Part shown: positions 54,503 to 64,000 of the stretch, piece by piece
How the letters are laid out: the number at the start of each line of letters is the position of its first letter
Position numbering within the stretch: the stretch's first letter is position 1
Source of the DNA: Agapetus fuscipes
Lineage: Eukaryota; Arthropoda; Insecta; Trichoptera; Glossosomatidae
Reading direction: 5' to 3'
Assembly: GCA_951799405.1 (NCBI GenBank)
Contig: OX637361.1
Location: 5,355,156 to 5,419,155, forward strand
Length of the DNA: 64,000 bases
Translations under genes and position numbers: made by a program
The notes under the pieces: model-generated
The model's database searches: none
What the model was told of the DNA's origin: nothing
Seen by the model: the letters and a program-made list of their open reading frames with translations, nothing else

Positions 54503-54515
54503 TGGCGCCCAACGT
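54503..54515 (+). promoter_or_regulatory. primer-binding site, tRNA-Lys type
   Basis: TGGCGCCCAACGT, three bases after the 5' LTR, is complementary to the 3' end of insect tRNA-Lys including CCA. Confidence 0.75.
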
Positions 54516-55012
54516 AAAAAAAAAATCTGTACATGAAATTCCTATGAAGAAAATTTTTCACAAACAAAAACAAATGACAGTCAATTTCAACAAATGACAT
54601 TGAAAACAATACAATATATGAAATGATTAAAATTGGACAGATTTATGGTTGTGAAAGCATCAACACGTTTAAAAGCTAGTGAAGACATCGACTTATACAA
54701 TTAACAACAAGAAATTACAAGATTTGAAACGCTGTTTGAAAATATTGAAGGTGAGAGAATTCAAACTACCTACATTACGTTCAGAAGAATGGAAATTCAA
54801 AAATCGAACGTCGCGGGAGAATGAAGAATGGATATGAACCAGTTTGTTTCAAATCAGTTTAGATAAATATATATAGATGGTGTTATATTTAATTTGTATG
54901 AAAAAATTTTTTTCAATGAAATGATTTTTTTTAATTGCATAAATTGAAAATATACAGCAAATGACGAAATCTAAAAAAAAAAAATAATAAAAAGGATTTA
55001 GAAAGTAACACA

Positions 55013-55906
55013 ATGGAGTCCATAAATTTTGATCCTCTCAAATTAAAAATATCTTTTAATGGTGAAAGTGAACCAAATGAATTTATAATAAGGTTAGAAG
55101 AATTAGCCAAAGTCTACAAATTAAAATTAGATTATTTGGTAGAGTGTATGCCTATATTTTTAACAGATTTTCCGTTAACTTGGTACAGAGCAATTAACTG
55201 TGAATTTGATTGGAAAATTTTTAAAACCAAATTCTTACAACAATTTGAAAAATATGACTTTCAAAGGAATCTTAAGTTAGAAATTTTAAATATGGTACAA
55301 GGTCATGATAATGCATCTGTTTATATTTTAAAGGTAAAATCAATAAATAATTTATTAAATAAAAGAATGCATGATAAAGAACTTATGGACATAATAATTC
55401 ATGGATTGTCAGAAAAATATGCAACTTTACTGACAACATCTGAAATTAAAAATACAGAGGAATTATCTACAATATGTAGCAAGTTTGAATCATTTATAAA
55501 ATTTAATGAATGTAAAAATTTAAATGTAATGAATGACATAAAAGAGAAAAATGTAATGCAAAAATGCAATTTTTGTAATAAATTAGGACATGATGAAATA
55601 GATTGTTGGACTAAAAATAGAAAATTAGATTACATACAGAATAAATGTAGAAGTTTCACAAATAATATAGAATGCCACTTTTGTAATAAAAGAGGACATG
55701 TGGAAAGAAATTGTTTTATAAAAAATGGAAATTTTAAAAAACACACAGTAATCTGTTACTCATGTAAACGTACAGGACATGTACAAAAAGATTGTTTTGT
55801 TAAAAATAAAAAAAGTGATTATACAGACAAAACAAAAATGAACAGAAATATAAATATACAAAACAGAACAAATACGACATACAATAGTAATTCAAAAAAC
55901 TTGTAG
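55013..55906 (+). CDS. Gag polyprotein, 297 codons, three zinc knuckles
   Basis: Capsid-type Gag. The N-terminal half has the retrotransposon Gag fold (FNGESEPNEFIIRLEELA, then FPLTWYRAI and WKIFKTKFLQQF), as in Ty3/gypsy and Arc-like Gags. The C-terminal half has three CX2CX4HX4C knuckles: C185-C188-H193-C198, C221-C224-H229-C234 and C248-C251-H256-C261, which bind RNA. The frame is intact; its codons are very AT-rich like the whole element. It ends at a TAG directly after a slippery heptamer. It may package its own RNA while borrowing enzymes (inference). Confidence 0.88.
   Translation: MESINFDPLKLKISFNGESEPNEFIIRLEELAKVYKLKLDYLVECMPIFLTDFPLTWYRAINCEFDWKIFKTKFLQQFEKYDFQRNLKLEILNMVQGHDNASVYILKVKSINNLLNKRMHDKELMDIIIHGLSEKYATLLTTSEIKNTEELSTICSKFESFIKFNECKNLNVMNDIKEKNVMQKCNFCNKLGHDEIDCWTKNRKLDYIQNKCRSFTNNIECHFCNKRGHVERNCFIKNGNFKKHTVICYSCKRTGHVQKDCFVKNKKSDYTDKTKMNRNINIQNRTNTTYNSNSKNL
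55894..55900 (+). promoter_or_regulatory. -1 ribosomal frameshift heptamer A AAA AAC
   Basis: The heptamer is in the correct codon register (tcA AAA AAC TTG TAG), six bases before the gag stop ends. The -1 frame is open from here through the protease. No downstream pseudoknot was worked out. Confidence 0.65.
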
Positions 55907-55941
55907 ATAGTCGGCCTTCAGTACAAACACAAAAATCAGAA

Positions 55942-56136
55942 ATGAAGAGCTGGCTTAATTTCATTCAAATTTTTAATAAAAATTATCAAATTGCACCACT
56001 CATTTTTGCTAAACAATTTGATAAAAGACCATTTTTAACAGTAAATATTGAGAACAAAAATTTTACAGGTTTACTAGATTCAGGTGCATCTATTTCTGCA
56101 ATCAATGAAAAAACATTTGATTATTTTTTACAATGA
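55942..56136 (+). CDS. retroviral-type aspartic protease fragment, -1 frame
   Basis: The frame is open from about 55900, so the ATG at 55942 need not be the start. It carries RPFLTVNIENKNFTGLLDSG with the catalytic D46 in DSGA, then ISAINEK, but stops 18 residues later. The flap and the second hydrophobic-Gly motif of a complete protease are missing, so activity is doubtful. Confidence 0.72.
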   Translation: MKSWLNFIQIFNKNYQIAPLIFAKQFDKRPFLTVNIENKNFTGLLDSGASISAINEKTFDYFLQ

Positions 56137-56496
56137 AATTACAAAATTATAAAAACTTATTTTATTATTATTATTTTGAATTGTTGAATTAAGTATTTAA
56201 AAAAAAACAAATATTTGTTTATAATATTGAATATGAAATTTGTGTTAAAAAAAAAAATATATTAATTTTAGTATGAAAATAATTGGTATTGTTAAAAAAT
56301 GTATTAATGACTGAATAATGTATCAGAAACAGGTTTTTTTTTATTTTCATATTTTTGAAATTTATCCTTAAAATAAAACAAAATATGTGGCGCCGGCTGA
56401 GCATTATGATACATTATTTACTCATTGTAAAAGAAAAAAAAAAAAAATTGGGAATGTTTTTTTTTTTTTTTTTTTTATGAGAGGAAGGAGGTGTAT
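56137..56496 (+). other. LTR element 3' noncoding part and polypurine tract
   Basis: AT-rich remnant where pol would lie, with long A and T runs, ending in GAGAGGAAGGAGGTG just before the 3' LTR as the plus-strand primer. Confidence 0.7.
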
Positions 56497-56760
56497 TGTA
56501 ACGAGATGGATTTGTTTGTTAGGTAAAATGGAACATGAGATTTGAATTTGAATGAAAAGGAAAACAAAAGAAGATAGAAAAGGGAGAAAAAAGCTTGCCA
56601 GGCGGGATAGCCACAAGCCAGTGTAATTAAGAATAAAGAATATTATTGTGCTGTGGTTAATTGTGTATACATTGTGAAAGAAATAAAAGTAAACATATTA
56701 AAGTGTGTATGTTATATTATTAATTGTGTCAATCAGCAGGACAGAAGAAAAACCCTCACA
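56497..56760 (+). repeat. 3' LTR
   Basis: 264 bp; differs from the 5' LTR at two bases in the last 30 (GGACAGAAG against GGAGAGAGG). Confidence 0.9.
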
Positions 56761-56984
56761 GCCCACAAACCAACAAGTGTAGTTCGCGCTTACAAATGCT
56801 GAATGTGTACTTACAAATAAAATCCAAACCTCAAATGAACATAAGCCCCACAACTTTTGCCGACCTTCCCTGAAACAGGGGTGACATTGGCAAAGTGAAC
56901 CATTTTTTACAGTATGGGTGGTCAGCCTCATACCAACCTATAAGTCAAGGATTATTATTATTATTATTTATGGAGAAGGCTTAT

Positions 56985-57150
56985 AGTTCCTTGACTAAAA
57001 GGTTGGTGTAAAAAATTGGTCCACTTTTGCCAATGCCACCCTGGTTTCAGGGAAAGGCGGCACACGTTTCAATGTTGTATGAAGTTTGGTTCATTTTATA
57101 TGCATGCATCAAATATGAACCTTCAGTGTCAATTAATCTTTGTAACTTGG
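56985..57150 (+). repeat. family-B copy, degraded
   Basis: CCTTGACTAAAAGGTTGG, TTGCCAATGCCACCCTGG and GTTTCAGGGAAAGGCGGC remain. Confidence 0.5.
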
Positions 57151-57847
57151 AGGAAAGCTCTGGATGGAGTATTGTTGATTTGTTGAGCGTTAGAAGTATA
57201 CGATTGGAAAAGAAAGACTGTTGACAGACAGCATTGCCAATGCTTAATCAAGGAAGCCAAGACCCATCCTGGCTAAAATGCTAACGATGACGTCGAGAAA
57301 GAGTACATGTGTCATTGATAAAGACGTTTCATTGAAAAAAGTATAGCTTTGTATGAGCGTCCACGTAAATTTGGGCTATCTGAACAAAACGTGTTTTATG
57401 CGGGTTAAAGGCATGCCACACCTAACTCTAAAAAATTTTTTTTTCGCAATTTGTATTGTTTTACGTTTTCTTTTTTCACCATTAGGTCATAAGCGTGTGT
57501 CATTAAACTGACGTGTCAATATTCATTAGCTGTGAAAGCGAAACCTTCCGCGTGTGTGAGAAAAAAACAATTTCCGTTGCGAATATGCCAGCAAATGGTA
57601 AACAGGGATACGCATAACGCATTTAAATTTATAAAACTAAGAAATACTTTATAGATAATATTGAATTCCAAAAAAAAAATACACCTTTCTTAGTTATATA
57701 AATGAATGGATCCGTCTTTCATCAAAAAAAATATTTCACAATCAAAATCTGCGTTTTTTTTTTTTTTTTAAGAAATCCTGTGCGGGAGACTCCCTAGATC
57801 CTAGAGACTCTAGGGGTCTATGACACTTGTTGTAGTGCTGCAGAGGT

Positions 57848-58012
57848 GTACGAGCTTGGTCGTCACTACAAAGCGCCAATACTCAAGCAAGACCCAGTTG
57901 CTGTAAGGCTGGATGGACCTTTGGTGACCGGTCATTGGTAAAGGTTTATTAATTTTTCAACCCAGCGAAGAGCAAATTTGAAAATATAAATGGTATATTT
58001 TTGTATTTGTAT
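57848..58012 (-). repeat. SINE-A fragment
   Basis: ACGAGCTTGGTCGTCACTAC, AGACCCAGTTGCTG and GGTGACCGGTCATTGG; both ends are missing. Confidence 0.65.
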
Positions 58013-58094
58013 TTGTATAATTTTAGACATAAAACTCTGACTGTTATATAATCTAGAAGTGCCTTTGGTAGACTTGGATTTAGTAACCACATAC

Positions 58095-58097
<3 letters not shown>

Positions 58098-58126
<29 letters not shown>

Positions 58127-58155
58127 CTTTATTGTACAACACAAATAAATTACAT
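58098..58155. repeat. (AAT)n run plus LINE-tail-like sequence
   Basis: About nine TAA units followed by CTTTATTGTACAACACAAAT, a pattern common at insect LINE 3' ends. Confidence 0.5.
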
Positions 58156-58177
58156 TACGTATTACGTTCTACTATAA

Positions 58178-58430
58178 CCGGTCCGATCCGTAGTCTTATA
58201 TCATTATATATCATTTTAATTTTCAAATATGCTCTTCGCTGAGTTGAAAAATTCATATACCTTTACTGAAGACCGATCACCAAAGGTCCATCCAGCCTTA
58301 AAACAACTAGGTCTTGCTTGATAATTGCCGCCTTCTGTAGCGACCAACAAGTTCGCAGAGGGCTCTTGTTGTGTGATGCACACAAAAACAGAGCTCTTCA
58401 AATAAATAATTCTAATATTATTATTTTATT
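58178..58430 (+). repeat. SINE-A, single-headed, diverged head
   Basis: CCGGTCCGATCCGTAGTC, CAAAGGTCCATCCAGCC, GTGTGATGCACACAAAAACA and an ATT-rich tail. Confidence 0.65.
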
Positions 58431-58439
58431 TTAAAAAAA

Positions 58440-60074
58440 TCCATTCATGTAGGAACGAATATCAGTTTATTCTTATTATATTAAGAAACATGCTTATTTT
58501 TTTTGTGTATTTTGAATGATTAAATCTTAATTCAAATATGAATTTTGTATTAAAATTATTTATGAATGCGATGCAAAATAAATAATGAATACTCAGGAGT
58601 CGAAGTTACATAAAAAACCAAAATAAAAATAAAAACTGCATTACTTTTTCATAAGTAACCTCTTTGAAAGGTGTTTCTATAAGGTGTTAAGGAATAGTAT
58701 AAAAATCATAGATATTTTTTTTTTCATCCATTGACTGTGCTACAGTTCTACGCCGAGTCGTAGGCTTTAGTATCGTGGACCCCATTCTCGTAGAGCCTCG
58801 TAGCGCCTGGGGTCGCCTGATGTGATCTGTAACACTGTGCCACTCTCAGCTCAGTGCTACGGACGGCTTTGTGGAAAAAATCTGGCGTAGACCTCGAGAA
58901 TATATTTTCATACGTAACAGAATATTATTCGTAGAAGTGAAATACGTAAATAAATTGAATCTCTATTACTCGAATTAAAATATAAAAGGTAACAAAAAAT
59001 TATTGAAGTATTAAATGAATCTTGGCTTTTAAAATGAGTGAGTGAAATAAGTATACAAAACATTTAAAAAAAACTCTTACATTGAATGAACTGCTTTACG
59101 TTTTTTGCTTATAAATATGTATATTTTTTCAGGCCACGTTTTGCGTAAATAAAAAGTAAAAAATGCGCTCTGATACGTGTATGTTAATTCAATGGTCATG
59201 TGTGTACATGGAGTGAAATAAAATCTGTTATCTGAATAAAATATTGCAGTTGTTTACAGTTGACTTGTGTTGGTTTTATCTTAAATTCAATGTTAAAATT
59301 TTATCTATAAAATGAAAAGAGAAATTTATTTTCTGGTATTAAAAAGTTTTTGACGTTTTAAAAAATCATGTTTAAAACCTTACAAAAATAATTACATATT
59401 TGGTAAAAAAAGGAAAGCTTCAAAATGAAAATAAAAAGGATAAAATATACTTTGAAAAATGCTTTAAAAATGGAACGAAGTATTGATATCGCAGTAAACA
59501 ATGTTTTTCAGTTGATTGACAGTTAGCCAATACTTCAAAATCTAATTTGAGGATACCAGCTCCATGAATAATTTAAGTGTTTACCTTGAACCTTCCACGA
59601 GTTTTTTTTTCAAAACTTTATTTGTTTCGTGGAACTGAAAAAATGATACACGCTTAAGGTACATACATATTACTGTGAACTTGAGTGATAAAGGCTTTTT
59701 TAATAATGTTGCTTTTGATGTTATTATGTGAATGACGTAGCAAGTTTTTTGTGAGTGGATTGAAAAAATGTTTTTACTAGAATATTCTATAAAAGGACGC
59801 GGTATGAGGTAAGCTTATTTTTAATTTTTCTAATATTTAGAAAGACATTTTTTTAAGAATTACCAACTGCCTGTTAATAAAATAAGTTGCGTTATTACTA
59901 TGGAAGATATTTATTTTGATACTTAGTTAACGCGAAAAGGTCTAGTTGTACAAGTTTACAAAAAAAAAATCTGTTTAGTATTCGTTTTTAAATAACAGGT
60001 GGCCAAGACTTAGCAAATTTTACTGGTTTTCACAATGACACCAAAAAACGGATACTAAAAACCTTTTTAAAAAA
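58440..60074. other. giant-intron sequence, nothing recognised
   Basis: AT-rich. A GC-richer block at 58740-58895 begins TTCTACGCCGAG and ends TGGCGTAGACC, weakly inverted, perhaps an old MITE. Confidence 0.35.
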
Positions 60075-60306
60075 CGGTCCGTAGTCTAATGGTTTACGCT
60101 ACGGACTCAAAACCGGAATATCGACAGCGAAACAAACATTTTCAAAATGTGTTGAAAAGTTTACCTTCTTTCACCAAAAACCGGTCACAAAAGTTCAATC
60201 TACCCTCAAAAAATCGGATCTGGTTTGAGAATTGACGATTTCTATGGCGAAGCTAGCAGAAGCCTTGAGGCGTGATTCACGCAAAAACTGCGCTCACAAA
60301 ATGAAT
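60075..60306 (+). repeat. SINE-A, old single-headed copy
   Basis: ACGGTCCGTAGTCTAATGG, ACCGGTCACAAAAGTTCAAT and GCGTGATTCACGCAAAAACT follow the family order at low identity. Confidence 0.55.
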
Positions 60307-60309
60307 TGC

Positions 60310-61800
60310 CAGTACTTATTTATTTTCTTAGCTCCGTACAAACTGATTCAAGAACTCTTTTTCAGTTTTACATACTTCACGAGTCAAGGATATAAGAGAT
60401 CCTTTATTTACAAAATGCGCTGTGAAGGTTTTTAAAACAAACGCCACACTTGAAGTTCTCTATATCCTTGAGAATTCTCACTGCAGACCCCGAGGACTCG
60501 ACCTTGACATGATTCCTGTATTTTGATATCTCCAAATGACCCAATTCCATATCTAACTTCCCTTTCACCGACTATTGTGGCGTAGCATCGCTTCAGGAAA
60601 ATAAATGACTGAATAAAAGAATGCTTTATAAAAAGATAAAAAAAATCCGCAACTACATGAGTGGTATATTATCAAAGAAGGCTATATAGGATTTTTTCGA
60701 AAATAAAATGAATGTGTAGAAACAAAGAAAATCTTTTTCTCAACATTTCAATACATTTATATAATTTTTGACAAATCCTAGAGTGACGTATTTGATTTTG
60801 CACTACTTAAATATTATTTTTGTGAATCATTTAGTCTTTTAGATGATTTATTTTCATAAAAATTAAATCGAAAATCTTTTCCTTTTTTAAAAGAAAAAAA
60901 AGAGCTCAAAAATAAATAACAATTTTGTTTATTATGTTACTAACTACATTTTGCTGTAGGGAGAATTGATCTTGAAAAAATATTTTATTTCTCATGTTTT
61001 AAATTTCGAGTTGGTCCAAAATTCAATTAACTTAACAAAATATGTTTTAAAAAATAAAATTAAATAATTTTGCGGAAGGTTTTTTTTATTCCGAATGAAT
61101 ATTTTCAAAAAAATTCAGAGTGGTATGCTTTCCACAATTAAAGTGTATTTTTATGTATCATTAAAAAAATTACGCAGAAAAATAATTAAGCAACATTTCA
61201 CTGTGCACATTCAGAGGGACTCTTTCCCATCAACAGATTGCGGTGAAAAAATGAAAACATAAAAAAAAACTAAATGAAACTCGGGGAGGAAAATTCCTGC
61301 CGGCAACTTTTACCACCAGCGTCTGCAAATGGAGCAGAAATGTTTTGTGCGGAACAGTTAATTCACAGTAGGAAATAAGGACGCAGTTTTTCGTTGACAG
61401 CTGTCATTTATTTGGTCGGAAGTTTCAACTCCCTCTCTAAGCCTACCCACCCCCTTTTGCGCCCCTTCCCACCACCCCTTAGCTGTGTAAAATATTGTAC
61501 ATGACAAATATTATTACATCCCCGTCGCTTTGGCGTAATACTATCTTGTTTGAGGCTTAAAAATCATTTGTAAAATACAAATTCGTTCCGACAAGGGAAT
61601 TTCGTGTTTATTTAGCTCGATACAACCTTTGTAATAAACATAAAACCTACGTGAAAAACAGGATTGTTTTCTTATGATTAAAAAGGAAAATAAATGTTGT
61701 TGTAAAAAAAGAGTACGTAGGATGAAGAATATTCTTCTGTATCAACACTTTATGTTGTATAAGCCACCTCTGAAATTTGCGTTTTAACTATCCATATTAA
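60310..61800. other. giant-intron sequence, nothing recognised
   Basis: AT-rich; no supported feature. Confidence 0.4.
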
Positions 61801-61805
61801 TGTTC

Positions 61806-61875
61806 GTAAGTTACACAGATATATTAACATTTAAGAGTCATATTTAAGGTATGCCTACAAGCAGACAGTGTAATT
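61806..61875 (-). repeat. family-B tail fragment
   Basis: GTAAGTTACACAGATATATT and GCCTACAAGCAGACA; diverged. Confidence 0.45.
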
Positions 61876-61900
61876 GACATTTGAAATAACTCGAGTCATT

Positions 61901-62127
61901 TTTTTTTTCGGATTTTTCGACGAACCTTTATAGGAGATCTTACATAATTCTCGACGTTTCGTTGGTCACGTTTCGGAAGGCACTCTCTCTACACGACGAC
62001 TAAGTTTATGAATTCCTCCTTAGTCGTCGTGCAGAGAGGGTGTCTTCTGAAGGCGTTGGTTACTTCGCCAACGAAACGTAAAGAATCATGTAAGTTCTCT
62101 TATAACGGTTCATATAATATACGAAAA
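61901..62127. mobile_element. foldback element, arms about 100 bp
   Basis: The left arm (61901-62004) ends CTACACGACGACTAAG and the right arm (62019-62127) begins CTTAGTCGTCGTGCAGAGAG, with a 14-bp loop. ACGTTTCGTTGG pairs with CCAACGAAACGT further out. It is the complete parent form of the half copies at 9.5 and 53.2 kb. Confidence 0.7.
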
Positions 62128-62667
62128 GCTTAACTACTGAAGTAATTGTAATTGCAAATATGTCAAATGATCGTATCCCGACTTAAACTTAACTTTGTGC
62201 CAACTTTTGTCAGCAAGTCTCTTTTTGACTTCTAGGTATTCAAATTTGATAAAAGTTTGAAAAATTACGTAGGTTTCTAAATTAAAAATTAATTAAAAAA
62301 CTGTATTTATAGCTTTCAATTATTCTTTAAATAAATATATTCCTTTGAATGAGATAATTAAAAGTTGGTGAAAAATAATGGGATAAAGGTTTGAAGCCAA
62401 TAATTCTTTCCTTTGAAAAAATCTTTTAAAGGGAGGTTGACATTCCAACAAAGGTCAATTTCGAAATATCTTTTTCTCTGGGGACGGTAAAAAGAAAAGT
62501 TGGGAAAGTAATCATTGTAATATGGAACGCGATCTCCTTTTTTGGTTTTATCTAGTTTTATATTCGTGCAAACACATTTTTTTTTGGTTAACACTAAAAA
62601 ACACAATGAAAAACAAGGTTTTTTTTTTGGTTTTTTTTTGTTTTAACTGTAAGGCATTAAATGAGTT
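62128..62667. other. giant-intron sequence, nothing recognised
   Basis: AT-rich; no supported feature. Confidence 0.4.
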
Positions 62668-62921
62668 CAATCTATGTTCTTAGTTACAAATATATAATGA
62701 TATTTAAGGCTCATATTTAATGCATGCACACAAGCAGGCACATGTAAATTTGCGCTTACACATGCCACATGTGGACTTACAAGGTAAAAGCCCAATCTGA
62801 AATAAAAATAAGCCCGGTAACTCTTGCCGAACATTGCGTGAAATAGAGGTTATACTAGCAAAGTGAACCAGTTTTTACAGTGTGGGTGGTAAGCCTCATT
62901 CCAAACTGTAAGTCAATGAAC
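62668..62921 (-). repeat. family-B copy, full length, diverged
   Basis: ACACATGCCACATGTGGACT, TAACTCTTGCCGAAC and CAAACTGTAAGTCAATGAAC. Confidence 0.65.
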
Positions 62922-62929
62922 GAGATTGG

Positions 62930-64000
62930 CCAAAAAGACGACAGTTGAAAATATCAACAATGGATATTTCGTCAACGTATCGAAACTACGGACAAAATAA
63001 AGTACGTCGCTTATACATAATTATCTTCCTGTTGTTTTTTTCAATCCGCTCGTGTGCTTTCTAGAAACTTCCGTTGGCTAGGAATTGTTCGCGTTTTTGG
63101 TTCGGCGAAGCTTCAATATTAATACATCCATATTTCACAGTTATCTTCATACAATCTCCGCTGACTCGCTTTAAATCAAGTTTTGTCAGGCAGAGAAGAC
63201 ACAAGTACAAAACTAAACGTAAAAACTCAATCATAGAGTTTCACAAAAAGTACAAAGAGCGTCACTAATGTTCGTTTAGGTTTCCATGCATTATTAGTTA
63301 AACGCATTCATTGAGTTTTATACTTAAAAAAAGAGGTGGCTTCATTCACTCTTTCCTGTACGCCAAGAATAATAAAGTACTTTAAATTCAACCGTAGCGT
63401 TTACCAAATTTAGTATGAATATTAAAACGCTCACTTGAAATGCTGTTTTATTTTTCATACATTTTTTTAAAACGCTACGATTGAGTAAAAATTTAAAATC
63501 GGCTCTCCTTTCTGCTCTCATGGCGTCGCTTCTTCATACTTTATCACGGAATCCTTTGTTGATTGAGGACACCTTATAATTTGAAAGGAAAATTTTGAAT
63601 TGATATAAGGGAGAAAAAAATAAGCTTCGCAAATGTTTGAAATGGATATCCAATATTGTTAAGCCTATAAATACCTCCATTGTATTCTTTTTTAATTGTG
63701 TCATTTAAAAAAAAAATATCAAAGTTTCTGACAATTCTTTAATATATTGTATATTCTGTGGTTGTAATGTTTTTTTAATGAAAATATTTATCTTTTATTG
63801 AATTAAAAAAAAAAAAACGCTAAAATTTTTCATCACATTTTCATCAAAATCGTCTTCTTTACTTCACTTTAACGCTGAAGAAGCGCATCGCAGACATGGG
63901 CGAAACATCTGAAAGCACCAGCTCCCACAAACCACAGCAACAGATCCCGGAAAGCAACTCTCTAGCAGCAAACTGTGATTAGTTAAGAATGCCGACATTT
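62930..64000. other. right end of window, giant intron
   Basis: Contains AAAACGCTACGATTGAGT at about 63470, related to 34490. A short frame (63896-63979, MGETSESTSSHKPQQQIPES) has no splice context and no match to the expected sif continuation. Confidence 0.35.

Larger units (their letters stand above)
54236..56760 (+). mobile_element. Gag-protease-only LTR retrotransposon
   Basis: Two 264-bp LTRs (54236-54499, 56497-56760) start TGTAACG and end CTCACA, and differ at two positions by eye. The target duplication is GCCC. A tRNA-Lys-type primer site, a Gag ORF, a short protease frame and a purine tract are present. There is no reverse transcriptase, RNase H or integrase: the internal part is only about 2.0 kb. 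The element therefore needs enzymes from a relative. The Gag type and 4-bp duplication suggest the Ty3/gypsy group. High LTR identity means recent insertion. Confidence 0.9.
54178..56950 (-). repeat. family-B copy split by an LTR retrotransposon
   Basis: Tail part at 54178-54235 (ATAATCTAAGTTGCAAGG ... GTATGCCC) and head part at 56761-56950 (GCCCACAAACCAACAAGTG ... CCTATAAGTCAAGG) rejoin with a 4-bp GCCC duplication. Confidence 0.82.

Noticed and set aside
63896..63979. Short frame MGETSESTSSHKPQQQIPES at the window edge
   Set aside because: It ends in a TAG after 27 codons, lacks splice sites and does not resemble the acidic stretch expected before the sif PH domain.

Overview
This is an AT-rich insect nuclear window. 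It holds one interrupted host gene on the + strand, buried in transposable elements. Sixteen exons with GT-AG boundaries and mutually compatible phases (2,243 nt, about 747 codons) lie between 326 and 32101. They encode the N-terminal part of a protein that I recognise from memory of Drosophila as Still life (SIF), the Tiam1-like Rac guanine-nucleotide exchange factor. The window opens inside its EVH1/WH1-like domain and the exons stop just before the expected PH domain. The catalytic DH-PH part must lie to the right of this window. The last intron is at least 31.9 kb and fills the rest of the window. The insect order was not determined. Animal-type introns, an arthropod gene and TTAGG-type (CCTAA) motifs all fit an insect.

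Layout. 1-9.9 kb: exons 1-4, a 5'-truncated RTE-like LINE with a 969-codon ORF, and several SINEs. 9.9-16.8 kb: one intron with a perfect double hairpin, a pyrimidine-rich tract and a SINE-LINE chimera with a 651-codon ORF. 16.8-32.1 kb: exons 5-16, including three symmetric cassette-type exons (13-15) with repeated SDHN-type modules. 32.1-64 kb: no host exon that I can defend. This part carries a long RTE ORF (1033 codons), a tandemly duplicated block into one copy of which a hAT element and a telomere-like satellite array have entered, a (GTAT)n microsatellite of about 300 bp, a Gag-protease-only LTR retrotransposon, a degenerate 57-bp minisatellite and a foldback element.

Repeat families. 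SINE-A is tRNA-headed (Gln-like head). It has a single-headed form whose 3' end matches the tail of the CR1/L2-like LINE at 13.4 kb, and a two-headed form with a second tRNA-like module. Family B is SINE-like, about 250 bp, with a (TTAGA)n tail; at least 25 whole or partial copies are visible. Family C is a rarer tRNA-like SINE. There are also hAT-type and other MITEs. Several nested insertions have a paralogous empty site in the same window.

The most unusual items are the SINE-headed reverse transcriptase with one continuous reading frame, the young Gag-Pro-only LTR element with a canonical -1 slippery heptamer at its gag stop, and the telomere-motif satellite with higher-order structure.
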